A DNA stretch of 64,000 nucleotides from an uncultured Clostridia bacterium (GTDB lineage Bacteria; Bacillota; Clostridia; Peptostreptococcales; Anaerovoracaceae): positions 124,001 to 188,000 of the forward strand of contig CAMENZ010000001.1 in NCBI GenBank assembly GCA_945928865.1. The letters are read 5' to 3'. Under the pieces are notes generated by a model. It ran no database searches and was not told where the DNA came from. It saw only the letters and a list, made by a program, of their open reading frames with translations. The translations under genes and the position numbers were made by a program. Shown piece after piece: positions 43,805-53,267 of this stretch (the first letter of the stretch is position 1; every line of letters begins with the position of its first letter).

Positions 43805-45109
43805 ATGAACGAAAACAATACTAAGAAAAAGAAATATAAGACCGCATATTTTAAGCAGGGTACCATGTTATTTACAGTAGGGGTAATGCTGATTTTAGTA
43901 TACTATTTAGTAAATAATATGGATGTAATTAGGGGCGGATTTAGTAAAGTGAATGATATTCTACTACCTTTTTATTTAGGGTTGATTTTGGCGTATCTGC
44001 TTTGCCCTATTTACAATGGAACTGTGAGGGTGATTTACAGTATTAACAAAGGTCGCTTCGGAAAACCTTTAAGAGACCTTAAGTTTGCCAGAGCTGTGGC
44101 AAGTGTAGTATCCACAGGATTTTTAGTTTTAGTTATATTCGGCTTCGTAATGATGATAATACCCGGACTTTGGGACAGCATTATGATAATAATCCCTAAG
44201 ATACAGCCTGCTTTCGATAAGATAACTCAATGGATTCAGAAAAATTTAGAGGAAAATCCACAGATGCTGGAATTTATGTCCGGAAAGATAGATGATATTT
44301 CTTCTCAAATTTTAGGCTGGTTACAAAAGAGTGTATTACCGGGAGCGGAATCACTTATTTCCGGAATTTCAACCGGCGTTATAGGAACTATAGGAACTTT
44401 ATTTGATGTATTTGTTGCTCTTGTAATAAGTGTTTATGTATTAAATAGTAAAGAAATTTTTAAGGCACAGTCAAAGAAATTAGTTATAGGACTTTTTAGT
44501 GAAGAACGAGCTAAGAGTGTATTTGAGCTGGCAAAAATTTCTAATGATACCTTTGGTGGTTTCATAAACGGTAAAATTATAGATTCCCTTATAATCGGCG
44601 GGCTTTGCTTTGTAGCAATGGTTGTATTGAAACTTCCATTAGCCATTTTAGTAAGTGTAATAGTTGGTGTTACTAATATAATACCTTTCTTTGGACCTTT
44701 TATTGGAGCTATTCCATCGGCACTTTTGATTTTGATTATTGATCCTATTGCAGCTGTAAAGTTTTTAGTATTAGTATTTATTCTCCAGCAACTGGATGGA
44801 AATGTTATAGGCCCTAAGATTTTAGGTAAGGCAACTAAACTTTCCAGTTTCTGGGTAATGTTTGCCATCATTGTATCCGGAGGACTTTTCGGTTTTGCAG
44901 GAATGATTTTAGGTGTCCCTGTATTTGCAGTAATGTATACCTATCTGGCTAGAGGACTCAATAATAGATTAAGAAAGAAAAATATGGGTACAGATACCTT
45001 AGAATATGAGGATTTCAGCAAGTATAATATAGATAAGGCTGAAATATTTGGTGAAAAATATAGACAAAATGAGGAAGATAAAGAGGTGAGCCATGAAGGA
45101 ACGAATTAA
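43805..45109 (+). CDS. AI-2E family (PerM-like) membrane protein
   Basis: The 434-residue protein has about eight membrane segments, including the family's long central soluble stretch and the C-terminal signature region FFGPFIGAIPSALLIL ... QQLDGNVIGPKILG ... LGVPVFAVMYTYL. Members include TqsA (AI-2 exporter), PerM and Na+(Li+)/H+ antiporters; the substrate here is unknown. The N-terminus is Asn/Lys-rich (NNTKKKKYK). ATG at 43805, preceded by GAGGG, is preferred over 43793. It overlaps murB by 17 bases. Such genes are often near cell-wall genes in clostridia. Confidence 0.87.
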   Translation: MNENNTKKKKYKTAYFKQGTMLFTVGVMLILVYYLVNNMDVIRGGFSKVNDILLPFYLGLILAYLLCPIYNGTVRVIYSINKGRFGKPLRDLKFARAVASVVSTGFLVLVIFGFVMMIIPGLWDSIMIIIPKIQPAFDKITQWIQKNLEENPQMLEFMSGKIDDISSQILGWLQKSVLPGAESLISGISTGVIGTIGTLFDVFVALVISVYVLNSKEIFKAQSKKLVIGLFSEERAKSVFELAKISNDTFGGFINGKIIDSLIIGGLCFVAMVVLKLPLAILVSVIVGVTNIIPFFGPFIGAIPSALLILIIDPIAAVKFLVLVFILQQLDGNVIGPKILGKATKLSSFWVMFAIIVSGGLFGFAGMILGVPVFAVMYTYLARGLNNRLRKKNMGTDTLEYEDFSKYNIDKAEIFGEKYRQNEEDKEVSHEGTN

Positions 45110-46031
45110 TGAGGTAGTAACTTATCTTGCTCAAAATCTGCCTACTCTAAAGATTTCGAAAGATGAAAGTATGGCAAAACATGCTTCCTTCAAGGCAGGC
45201 GGCAAGGCAGGATATTTTATTGAAGTAAATAGTGTTTTAGAATTAAGCCAGCTTCTAAAGATATTGAATGAAAACAGTACAGAATATATAGTTTTAGGTA
45301 ATGGTTCCAATACCTTGTTTACAGATGAAGGTTATGATGGAATCGTTATAAAACTCAATCCTGAGTCTAGAGAGTTTAATTATATTAAAGTTTTAGAAGA
45401 GGGAGAAGATTTTGTGACTTTAAGTGCAGGAACTGCAGTTTTAATGTCGGTTTTTGCAAAAGAAGTGGTAAGTTTATCCTTAGAAGGCTTTGAACCTATG
45501 TCCGGCATACCGGGTTCATTAGGTGGGGCAGTATTTATGAATGCAGGAGCTTATGGCGGTGAAATGTCGCAGGTGGTTAAAAAGGTAAAAGCTGTTTCCA
45601 AAGAGGGAGAGATAAAGATTCTTTCTAATGAAGAAATGGATTTCGGATATAGACACAGTATTTTAGAAGATAACCATTATATTGCCACTGATATAGAGTT
45701 TTCTTTGAGAAAAGGGAATTTAGAAGAAATAAAGGCTAGGATGATTGATTTTGCAGGAAGGAGAAATTCTAAACAACCTTTGAAATTCCCGTCAGCCGGG
45801 TCAACTTTTAAAAGACCGGATGGATATTTTGCAGGGAAATTGATAGAAGATGCAGGTTTAAAAGGTTTATCCGTGGGAGGTGCAGAGGTTTCTGTGCTTC
45901 ACAGTGGCTTTATTATAAATAAGAATCAGGCAACGGCAACAGATATATTAGAACTTATTACTTTGGTTCAAAATACGGTTTATGACAAATTTGGTGTAAA
46001 ATTAGAACCGGAGGTGCGAATTATTGGATAA
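45093..46031 (+). CDS. murB: UDP-N-acetylenolpyruvoylglucosamine reductase
   Basis: The 312-residue type II MurB is an FAD enzyme that reduces UDP-GlcNAc-enolpyruvate to UDP-MurNAc. Features: FAD-binding VLGNGSNTLFTDEGYDG, GIPGSLGGAVFMNAGAYGGEM, catalytic Ser in SAGSTFKRPDGYFAGKLIE and the terminal Glu in LEPEVRIIG. It starts within the previous gene (AGAGGTGAG RBS) and its stop is inside the next gene, so murB is embedded in a tightly coupled operon: permease-murB-PHP-rapZ, a common clostridial arrangement. Confidence 0.96.
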   Translation: MKERINEVVTYLAQNLPTLKISKDESMAKHASFKAGGKAGYFIEVNSVLELSQLLKILNENSTEYIVLGNGSNTLFTDEGYDGIVIKLNPESREFNYIKVLEEGEDFVTLSAGTAVLMSVFAKEVVSLSLEGFEPMSGIPGSLGGAVFMNAGAYGGEMSQVVKKVKAVSKEGEIKILSNEEMDFGYRHSILEDNHYIATDIEFSLRKGNLEEIKARMIDFAGRRNSKQPLKFPSAGSTFKRPDGYFAGKLIEDAGLKGLSVGGAEVSVLHSGFIINKNQATATDILELITLVQNTVYDKFGVKLEPEVRIIG

Positions 46032-46818
46032 GTATGATGAAATAATTGAGAAATATAGGATGATTTATGACCATCACACTCATACGACCTATTCTCATGG
46101 CATAGGAACTATAGAGGATAATGTAAAGGTGGCAGTTCATAAAGGTTTAGAATCCATAGCTATCACTGATCATGGACCCGGGCATCTGGGTTTTGGTATT
46201 AAAAAGTCGGAAATTCCTAATATGAAAAGGGATATAGCTCTAGTTAAGGAAAAATATCTTAATATCGAAGTGCTTTTAGGGGTTGAGGCTAATACTTTGA
46301 GAGTGGCTCCATATATTGATGCTCCGAAAGAAGATAGAAATGAGCTAGGGTATGACTTGGTTTTGGCAGGTTATCATTTCGGAATAAAGAAGGCAGGAAT
46401 GATTGAAAACTGGCTATATAGTCATATTGGCAAGGGAAGACATAATAAGGAATCTGTAGGTTTAAGTAGAACAAGGCTTTTAGTGAAAAATACAGATATG
46501 ATTGTAAATGCCATATATGAAAATGAAAAAGCGGGAAATCATATAGAAATATTAACTCATCCGGGAGACAAGGGGCCTTTTGATTTAGAAGAAATCAGTA
46601 GGGTTTGTGAAAAAACTAAAACTCTAATGGAGATAAACGGAAAACATCCGCATTTAACTGTGGAAGAAATTAAATTGGTGGCAAAATTTGATGTAAGTTT
46701 TGTAATTAGCTCCGATGCTCATGCTCCTAAATGGGTGGGAGTATTTGAACCTCAGCTAAAGAGAGCTTTAGAAGCAGGTTTGGACATAGAAAGAATTGTC
46801 AACATTGCTAAAAAATAA
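46024..46818 (+). CDS. PHP-domain phosphoesterase (histidinol-phosphatase-like)
   Basis: The 264-residue PHP-family protein has metal-binding motifs YDHHTHTTYSHG, AITDHGPGH, GVEANTL, LAGYHFG, ILTHPGD and ISSDAHAP. It starts with TTG at 46024, eight bases before the murB stop, with GGAGGTG upstream. PHP proteins hydrolyse phosphate esters with two or three metals. Position between murB and rapZ is conserved in clostridia, but the physiological substrate is unknown; true histidinol phosphatase is unlikely without his genes around. Confidence 0.87.
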   Translation: MDKYDEIIEKYRMIYDHHTHTTYSHGIGTIEDNVKVAVHKGLESIAITDHGPGHLGFGIKKSEIPNMKRDIALVKEKYLNIEVLLGVEANTLRVAPYIDAPKEDRNELGYDLVLAGYHFGIKKAGMIENWLYSHIGKGRHNKESVGLSRTRLLVKNTDMIVNAIYENEKAGNHIEILTHPGDKGPFDLEEISRVCEKTKTLMEINGKHPHLTVEEIKLVAKFDVSFVISSDAHAPKWVGVFEPQLKRALEAGLDIERIVNIAKK

Positions 46819-46828
46819 GGAGGTATAT

Positions 46829-47683
46829 ATGGAAGTTGTAATAATAACAGGGCTTTCCGGTGCCGGTAAAACAAAGGCAGCGGATTGGTTTGAAGATGAA
46901 GGCTATTATTGTATAGATAATATGCCACCATCACTGATAAAGAATTTTTTAGAACTTTCTAAGGGAAAGGGTATAGAAAAAGCAGCTTTCGTTATAGATA
47001 TAAGGGGTGGAAGTTTCTTTGGTGAGTTAAAGGAAGCGGCTTCTGAACTTAGAAAAGATGAAAATGTGGCTTTTAAGATTTTGTTCATAGAAGCTTCACC
47101 GGAATCTTTAGTTAGAAGATATAATGAGACTAGGAGAAGTCATCCCTTAGCAGCAGCAGCTACAACTAAAGAAGTCATTGAGGAAGAAAGGCATAGGCTG
47201 GCTGAGCTTAGACAACATTCTAATTACATAATTGACACAACAACTCTAAAGGTAGCAGACCTTTATGCCGAACTGGATCACCTTTTTTCGGGCAAAATAG
47301 AAGAAGGGGAAAAAGATACCTTTGTTTTAAATATTATGAGCTTTGGCTACAAACATGGAGTGCCACCGGAGGTGGATTGGATAATTGATGCCAGATTCAT
47401 ACCTAATCCTTTTTATGTACCGACTTTAAAAAAGCTTACAGGTAATAATAAAAAGGTTTCAAAATATGTGCTTAAGCAAAAAATAGCTCAAGAATTCTTA
47501 GAAGTAGGTTGTGATTTACTCAGAAAATTGATACCTAACTATGTTAGGGAAGGTAAGTATAGTTTGACTTTAGCTATAGGCTGTACCGGAGGTCAACATC
47601 GCTCTGTGGCAATAGCAAATGAAATTCATAGAATATTTTCTGAAGAAGGTCGTAGAGTTACCCTTGAACATAGAGACATATAG
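46829..47683 (+). CDS. rapZ: RapZ, nucleotide-binding RNase adapter protein
   Basis: The 284-residue protein has an N-terminal P-loop GLSGAGKTKA (residues 8-17), the motif DWFEDEGYYCIDNMPP, and a C-terminal domain with FGYKHGVPPEVDWIIDARF and the nearly invariant IGCTGGQHRSV. In E. coli RapZ regulates GlmS levels; in Firmicutes it occurs in the rapZ-yvcK-whiA cluster, linked to cell-wall precursor supply. Here yvcK is not found between rapZ and whiA. The ATG at 46829 with AAGGAGG is chosen over the longer frame. Confidence 0.96.
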   Translation: MEVVIITGLSGAGKTKAADWFEDEGYYCIDNMPPSLIKNFLELSKGKGIEKAAFVIDIRGGSFFGELKEAASELRKDENVAFKILFIEASPESLVRRYNETRRSHPLAAAATTKEVIEEERHRLAELRQHSNYIIDTTTLKVADLYAELDHLFSGKIEEGEKDTFVLNIMSFGYKHGVPPEVDWIIDARFIPNPFYVPTLKKLTGNNKKVSKYVLKQKIAQEFLEVGCDLLRKLIPNYVREGKYSLTLAIGCTGGQHRSVAIANEIHRIFSEEGRRVTLEHRDI

Positions 47684-47692
47684 TGGTATAAT
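47664..47692 (+). promoter_or_regulatory. Promoter of the Kce-like gene
   Basis: TTGAAC (47664-47669) and TATAAT (47687-47692) are 17 bases apart and overlap the end of rapZ, 65 bases before the next start codon. The same -35 and -10 hexamers and spacing recur before whiA. Confidence 0.75.
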
Positions 47693-47756
47693 AAGATTGT
47701 TAAATTGTTAGTAATTCGTGTTTGACGAAAATACAAAAAGTTAAGAGGAGTTAAAA

Positions 47757-48587
47757 ATGGAGAAATTAATTATCAGTGCTTGTATTTGTGGAGCAGAAGT
47801 AACAAAAGAGCAGAACCCAAATGTTCCTTACACAGTAGAGGAAATCGTAAGAGAAGCTAAGTCTGCTTATGATGCAGGTGCAGCTTTAATCCACCTTCAT
47901 GTAAGATGGGATGATGGAACACCTACTCAGGATAAGGGAAGATTCCAGGAATGTATTGATGCAATCAGAAAAGAATGTCCGGATGCAATTATTCAGCCTT
48001 CAACAGGTGGAGCAGTTGGAATGACAGATTTAGAAAGATTACAGTCAACAGAAGTAGTACCTACACCTGAAATGGCTACATTAGACTGTGGTACTTGTAA
48101 CTTTGGTGGAGATGAAGTTTTCACTAATACTGATAATACTATCGCTAACTTTGCTAAGATCCTTAAAGAAAGAGGAATCAAGCCTGAATTAGAAGTATTT
48201 GATAAGGGTATGATTGACACTGCTATTAAGGTTGCAGATAGAAAGGGCTTATTAGTTCACCCACTTCACTGGGACTTCGTTTTAGGAGTACAGATGACAG
48301 CTACAATTAGAGATTTAGTATTTATGGTTGGTTCTATTCCTCCAGGTTCCACTTGGACTGCTACAGGACTTGGAAAGAACGCATGGAACATTGCTGCTGC
48401 AACTATTTCCATGGGTGGCCATGTAAGAGTAGGTTTCGAAGATAATCTTTATATGGAAAAGGGTGTTTTAGCAGAATCTAATGGACAGATGGTTGCTAAG
48501 GTTGTAGAATTAGCAAAACTTCTTGGCAGACCTGTTGCTACACCGGCAGAAGCAAGAGAAATCTTAGGATTAGCTCCTTTAAAATAG
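47757..48587 (+). CDS. kce: Beta-keto acid cleavage enzyme (BKACE), probably 3-keto-5-aminohexanoate cleavage enzyme
   Basis: This 276-residue Zn-dependent TIM-barrel enzyme of the BKACE family condenses a beta-keto acid with acetyl-CoA and releases acetoacetate plus a new acyl-CoA. Zinc ligands His46 and His48 (LIHLHVRWDDG) and Glu228 (VGFEDNLY) are in place, as is QPSTGGAVGM for substrate carboxylate binding. Length and N-terminus match Kce of lysine fermentation, giving 3-aminobutyryl-CoA, but the other lysine genes are absent here, so substrate specificity is inferred. Codon use (AAG, GAA, GCT-rich) resembles bcd-etf and suggests high expression. It has its own promoter and terminator between rapZ and whiA. 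Confidence 0.88.
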   Translation: MEKLIISACICGAEVTKEQNPNVPYTVEEIVREAKSAYDAGAALIHLHVRWDDGTPTQDKGRFQECIDAIRKECPDAIIQPSTGGAVGMTDLERLQSTEVVPTPEMATLDCGTCNFGGDEVFTNTDNTIANFAKILKERGIKPELEVFDKGMIDTAIKVADRKGLLVHPLHWDFVLGVQMTATIRDLVFMVGSIPPGSTWTATGLGKNAWNIAAATISMGGHVRVGFEDNLYMEKGVLAESNGQMVAKVVELAKLLGRPVATPAEAREILGLAPLK

Positions 48588-48628
48588 GAAAAATTTTCAT
48601 GTCTATATGATTAAGGTATGATTTATAA

Positions 48629-48689
48629 TTGAATTCAATAAAATATACTGTGAAATAAAGAATTTCAAAATTTCACAGTATATTTTTTT
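48629..48689 (+). terminator. Terminator of the Kce-like gene (repeated type, copy B)
   Basis: The stem ATACTGTGAAAT / ATTTCACAGTAT (48645-48656 and 48670-48681) is followed by ATTTTTTT. It and its flanks are near-identical to 11208-11267. Confidence 0.9.
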
Positions 48690-48784
48690 ATGTTTTTGGC
48701 TTTTTCTGTCCTGAAAATAGGGGATTTGTGCCGTGAGCCTTTATTTTGTATTGATATTTATACAGAAATAATGAATAAAAACTA

Positions 48785-48813
48785 TTGAACCCTTTTGCAA
48801 AAAGGAATATAAT
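48785..48813 (+). promoter_or_regulatory. Promoter of whiA with a palindromic spacer
   Basis: TTGAAC (48785-48790) and TATAAT (48808-48813) have a 17-base spacer. The spacer contains CCTTTTGCAAAAAGG (48791-48805), perfect 6-base inverted arms around GCA, placed where a repressor or other regulator could bind. Confidence 0.75.
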
Positions 48814-48842
48814 TATATTTACACAGGGATTGGAGGTTTAAT

Positions 48843-49799
48843 ATGTCCTTTGCATCAGATACAAAAAGTGAATTAGCTAGAATAGAAACCAGTAAAAAAT
48901 GCTGTATGTTGGCGGAAATTTCTGGTTTTTTGCGTGTTTCAGGAAGTATCGGTTTGGCTGGAGGTGGAAAACTTAAGGTCATAATAACTACTGATAATGC
49001 AGGAATAGCAAGGCACTATATTAAACTTTTAAAGGAATATTTTGCTATTGAGACTAAGCTGGATATTACTAAAGGCGGAGGGGTTGGTAGGAATAGAAAT
49101 GTGAGAAAATATACCTACACCCTAGTTATAGATGCTGAAAATCATAGTGAGGAAATTTTACGAGAATGTGGACTTTTACTAATTAAAGAAGGTAATAACT
49201 ATTTACCTGACGGTATATATGAAGGCATTATTAAGAGTAAATGTTGTAAAAAGGCATATATGAGAGGTGTGTTCTTAGGTGCCGGAACTATGAGTAATCC
49301 GGAGAAGGGTTATGATTTAGAAATGGTATTATCCACTGAAAGATTAGCAGGTGATATTAGAAAACTCATAAATTCCTTTGTTGATATGGATGCTAAAATA
49401 GTAAAGCGTGGGAAAAAACATGTAGTTTATATAAAAAAGGCGGATTATATATCGGATATGCTAGCCATTATGGGAGCTTCTAATCAGGTCTTTGCCTTTG
49501 AAGAAATTAGAATAAAAAAGGCAATGGTAAATACGGTTAAGAGAACTGTAAATTGTGATAACGCCAATATGGATAGAACCATAGACGCGTCTATGAGGCA
49601 CATAGATGCTATAAACAAGATAGCGGAATCTAAAGGTCTTAAGATATTACCTATTAAGCTTTTGGAAGTTGCTACTCTTAGATTAGAAAATCCTCATATT
49701 ACTATTACGGCTTTGGGGGAAATGTGTAATCCACCACTTAAGAAGTCGGGAGTAAATAATAGATTGAAAAAAATAGAAGAAATAGCTAATAGACTTTAG
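48843..49799 (+). CDS. whiA: WhiA, DNA-binding protein with LAGLIDADG-like domain
   Basis: The 318-residue WhiA has an N-terminal segment (SFASDTKSELARIE, CCMLAEISGFLRVSGS), a two-part LAGLIDADG homing-endonuclease-like core that has lost catalytic residues (AYMRGVFLGAGTMSNPEKGYDLE), and a C-terminal helix-turn-helix domain (ITALGEMCNPPLKKSGVNNRLKKI). In Gram-positives it influences cell division and chromosome segregation. It is separated from rapZ by the inserted Kce gene and has a consensus-like promoter. The V-ATPase operon begins 31 bases after its stop and may be partly read through from it. Confidence 0.96.
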   Translation: MSFASDTKSELARIETSKKCCMLAEISGFLRVSGSIGLAGGGKLKVIITTDNAGIARHYIKLLKEYFAIETKLDITKGGGVGRNRNVRKYTYTLVIDAENHSEEILRECGLLLIKEGNNYLPDGIYEGIIKSKCCKKAYMRGVFLGAGTMSNPEKGYDLEMVLSTERLAGDIRKLINSFVDMDAKIVKRGKKHVVYIKKADYISDMLAIMGASNQVFAFEEIRIKKAMVNTVKRTVNCDNANMDRTIDASMRHIDAINKIAESKGLKILPIKLLEVATLRLENPHITITALGEMCNPPLKKSGVNNRLKKIEEIANRL

Positions 49800-49830
49800 A
49801 TAAATATTTAGATTAGGAAGGAGGCAAAAT

Positions 49831-50157
49831 ATGTTTTCAGAAGAGCTTAAAATTATTAGAGAAGCGGAAATGAAAGCAGAAGAAATAATAAAAAATTCTG
49901 TTTTGGAAAGTAAATCCATTGTAAGCAGGGCTGAAAAAGATGCCAAGGAAATTGACGAAATGGCGCAGCTTAAGGCTAAGGAGGTATATGATGAAGCCTT
50001 AAGAGAAGGAGAAGAAGCTGCTCAAGTTAAGTATAAGGAGGCGATAGACTCAGCTAATGAGTATTGTCAGATTTTGAGTGAAGGCATTAAAGCTTTAATG
50101 CCGGGAGCAGTAGATTTTATCGTAGAAAGGATAGTGAGGGATAGTGTCGATAATTAA
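49831..50157 (+). CDS. V-type ATPase peripheral-stalk subunit G/H
   Basis: The 108-residue protein is nearly all charged coiled coil (EELKIIREAEMKAEEIIKNS at the start, then long Glu/Lys/Ala heptads) up to about residue 75, with a short globular end. Such proteins pair with subunit E to form the peripheral stalk of A/V-type ATPases (AhaH/NtpG-like; naming varies). It opens the operon, has AGGAAGGAGG as RBS, and overlaps the next gene by 14 bases. Identity follows from composition and position. Confidence 0.8.
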   Translation: MFSEELKIIREAEMKAEEIIKNSVLESKSIVSRAEKDAKEIDEMAQLKAKEVYDEALREGEEAAQVKYKEAIDSANEYCQILSEGIKALMPGAVDFIVERIVRDSVDN

Positions 50158-52123
50158 AATGCAAAAACTTGCAGTAATTGGTTTGGACACCCTGAAAGAT
50201 AAGGTTATTAAGGAACTTAGACGAGAAGGAGTAGTGGAGCTGATAGACCAATCGGTGAAACTTAAGGATGAACTTTGGGCTGAGAATACTAAAAAGTATG
50301 GTGAAGATGGAAAGGAAACCTTTTATGATAATTGGTTTTCTAAAGGAAATCAAGCCTTAGAAATTTTAGAAAAGTATAGCCGAAAAAAGCAGCCGCTCTT
50401 TGAAAGTAAGTTAAAGGTTAATAGGAGTCTTATTGAAGAACTTTTACTTGATGGTGAAAGTTTTAGAGATAAAATTTCAAAGCTTTTGGATTTAAATGAA
50501 CAAGTTCTAGGTTTAAAGGACAGGATTAACAAAATCCAACAGGACAAACTTTATCTTAAACCTTGGGAATCCTATAAAAATGACTTGCAAGTCAGGTCTA
50601 CCAATACTACAGATTGGCTTTTGGGAACATTGCCTGTAGAGACGGATTTTGAAAAATTAAAGAGAAATTTAGAAAAGGAATTAGGGCTTGTAGAGCTTAG
50701 GCAAATTTCATTAGATAAAGAAATGAGATATATAGGCATGGTCTTTACAAGGGATATAGGGGATAAGGTGTTAATTGTTTTGAAAGAAGCAGGTTTTTCG
50801 GAAAATTTATTCCCTAATTTCATAGGAAGCCCTGAAGAAAATCTTTTAAATCTTCAAAGAGAAGAGGGAGAAGCTGAGGAAAAGCTCGGACTTTTAATAA
50901 AGGAAATTGAAACTTTTAAGCAATATGAAAAGGATATAAAAATATATATAGACATTATGTCCATAGGCTTTGCGGAAGAAAGAGGAAAGGACAAACTATT
51001 AAAAACCGATAGAACCTTTTTCTTGGAAGGATGGTTACCTGAGCGATGTCGTCATATTGTAGAAAAAGTTCTTCGTGAGAATAATTGTTATTTTGCTTTC
51101 TCAGAACCGGAAGAAAGCGATACTGTACCTGTAATAATAGAACAAAATCCGGCATTCACGCCTTTTGAGATGATTACAGAAATGTATTCACTTCCTGATT
51201 ATAGAGGTTTTGATCCCACCAGCATATTTGCTGTATTTTATGCCATGTTCTTTGGAATTATGCTGAGTGATGCAGGTTATGGTTTAATAATGATGATAGC
51301 TACCTTCATAGTTCTACGGAAATATGATTTGGAGGGAAGCGCAGAAAAGATGATGAAACTGTTCTTTTACTGTGGCTTATCCACTACCTTTTGGGGAGCA
51401 TTGTTCGGAGGCTGGTTCGGAGATATTTTCCAAGTAGTTGCAAAAAACTTTTTCCACAGTGATTTAGCTTTGGAACCTATATGGTTTAATCCTATAAACG
51501 ATCCTATGAAGCTTTTGATATTTTCCTTAGCGGTGGGAACCTTGCATATCTTTATAGGTATGGGGATTAAGGCGTATATGGAAATCAGACAGGGAAAATG
51601 GTTTGATGCAATATGTGATGTAGGATTTTGGTATCTATTGATTATAGGTCTTATAGGTTGGATAGCCGGAGGAAATGTTTTACCGGTAGTGCAGGAACCT
51701 TGTAAGTGGATGACCATAGTAGGAACCTTAGGAATTCTATTTACAGGGGGAAGAAGTAGCAAAGGAATTTTAGGTAAGCTGGTTGGAGGACTTGGAGCAT
51801 TATATAATATTACAGGTTATTTATCAGATATTTTATCCTATTCCAGACTTTTAGCCTTAGGTTTAGCTACAGGGGTAATCGCTCAGGTGGTTAATACTAT
51901 GGGAGGTCTTTTCGGTGGCGGAATTATAGGTGGCATATTACTTTTAATAGTTTTTCTATTTGGACACACCTTGAATTTTGCTATTAATGCCTTAGGGTCC
52001 TATGTTCACTCTTGCAGATTGCAATACATAGAATTCTTTGGTAAATTTTATGAGGATGGCGGAGATGCCTTTGAACCTCTTAGAGAGAACACTAAATATA
52101 TTAAAATTATAGATAATGAATAA
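50144..52123 (+). CDS. ntpI: V-type ATPase membrane subunit I (a subunit)
   Basis: The 659-residue protein has an N-terminal cytoplasmic half (about 1-340; coiled arms that bind the peripheral stalks) and a C-terminal half with seven to eight membrane helices (about 345-645). The ion half-channel region DILSYSRLLALGLATGVIA holds the essential Arg (SYSRLLALGL) that faces the rotor glutamate. It starts with GTG at 50144 inside the preceding gene; ATG 50159 is an alternative. It works with the NtpK ring for ion transport coupled to ATP. Confidence 0.94.
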   Translation: MSIIKMQKLAVIGLDTLKDKVIKELRREGVVELIDQSVKLKDELWAENTKKYGEDGKETFYDNWFSKGNQALEILEKYSRKKQPLFESKLKVNRSLIEELLLDGESFRDKISKLLDLNEQVLGLKDRINKIQQDKLYLKPWESYKNDLQVRSTNTTDWLLGTLPVETDFEKLKRNLEKELGLVELRQISLDKEMRYIGMVFTRDIGDKVLIVLKEAGFSENLFPNFIGSPEENLLNLQREEGEAEEKLGLLIKEIETFKQYEKDIKIYIDIMSIGFAEERGKDKLLKTDRTFFLEGWLPERCRHIVEKVLRENNCYFAFSEPEESDTVPVIIEQNPAFTPFEMITEMYSLPDYRGFDPTSIFAVFYAMFFGIMLSDAGYGLIMMIATFIVLRKYDLEGSAEKMMKLFFYCGLSTTFWGALFGGWFGDIFQVVAKNFFHSDLALEPIWFNPINDPMKLLIFSLAVGTLHIFIGMGIKAYMEIRQGKWFDAICDVGFWYLLIIGLIGWIAGGNVLPVVQEPCKWMTIVGTLGILFTGGRSSKGILGKLVGGLGALYNITGYLSDILSYSRLLALGLATGVIAQVVNTMGGLFGGGIIGGILLLIVFLFGHTLNFAINALGSYVHSCRLQYIEFFGKFYEDGGDAFEPLRENTKYIKIIDNE

Positions 52124-52138
52124 CATATGGAGGAATAA

Positions 52139-52621
<483 letters not shown>

Positions 52622-52663
52622 TTTCACTGATTTTGTATAAATTGGAATGAATTGGAGTATGAA

Positions 52664-53248
52664 ATGAGTATAGAAAAGATTACAGAAAAAATTCTGTTAG
52701 AAGCAGAGGAAAAAGCCGGAACCTCTATTGGAGAAGGCAAGGCTAAGGCTGAAGAAATTCTCAAATTAGCTAAGGAGAAGGCAGCAAATTTAATTGATGC
52801 CAGTAGGATTAAGGCTTTAGAAGATAAAGAAGTCCTGATTGCCAGAAGAAAGTCTGTTGCAGATATTGATAGTCAGAAGGTTATTCTTTTGGAAAAACAG
52901 AAGATTATAAAAAGCTGTTTTGAAGCAAGTATTCAGCAAATAGTAAATATGGAAGAAGCTAAATACATAGATTTGTTAGTTAATCTAGGTATAAAATCCC
53001 GTATTAAAAAAGGCGTATTAGTCTTTAATAAAAAGGATAGAGAGACTATAGGAGAAAAGGTGGTTTCATCTTTAAATGCAAAGATTGACGGGGCAGATTT
53101 TGAGCTTGGAAAAGATGAGGTAAAGGTTGAAGGGGGCTATTTGCTAATATGTGGCAAAACCTCTATTAACAACACCATAGAGGCTTTAGTTGAGGAAAGT
53201 AAGGGCAGTTTAACCGGAAAGGTGGCTGAGATTCTTTTTTCAAATTAA
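52664..53248 (+). CDS. ntpE: V-type ATPase subunit E
   Basis: The 194-residue peripheral-stalk subunit has an N-terminal Lys/Glu/Ala coiled coil (about 1-95) and a C-terminal globular domain (about 100-194) ending in EESKGSLTGKVAEILF, the family ending. The ATG at 52664 with GGAG upstream is preferred to the in-frame TTG at 52652. It pairs with the small coiled-coil subunit encoded first in the operon. Divergence is high, as usual for this subunit; position between K and C supports it. Confidence 0.88.
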   Translation: MSIEKITEKILLEAEEKAGTSIGEGKAKAEEILKLAKEKAANLIDASRIKALEDKEVLIARRKSVADIDSQKVILLEKQKIIKSCFEASIQQIVNMEEAKYIDLLVNLGIKSRIKKGVLVFNKKDRETIGEKVVSSLNAKIDGADFELGKDEVKVEGGYLLICGKTSINNTIEALVEESKGSLTGKVAEILFSN

Positions 53249-53267
53249 AAAGTGAGGAGAAAGCTAT

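Noticed and set aside
46024..46818. Calling the PHP protein histidinol phosphatase
   Set aside because: No histidine synthesis genes are nearby, and the PHP fold alone does not define the substrate.
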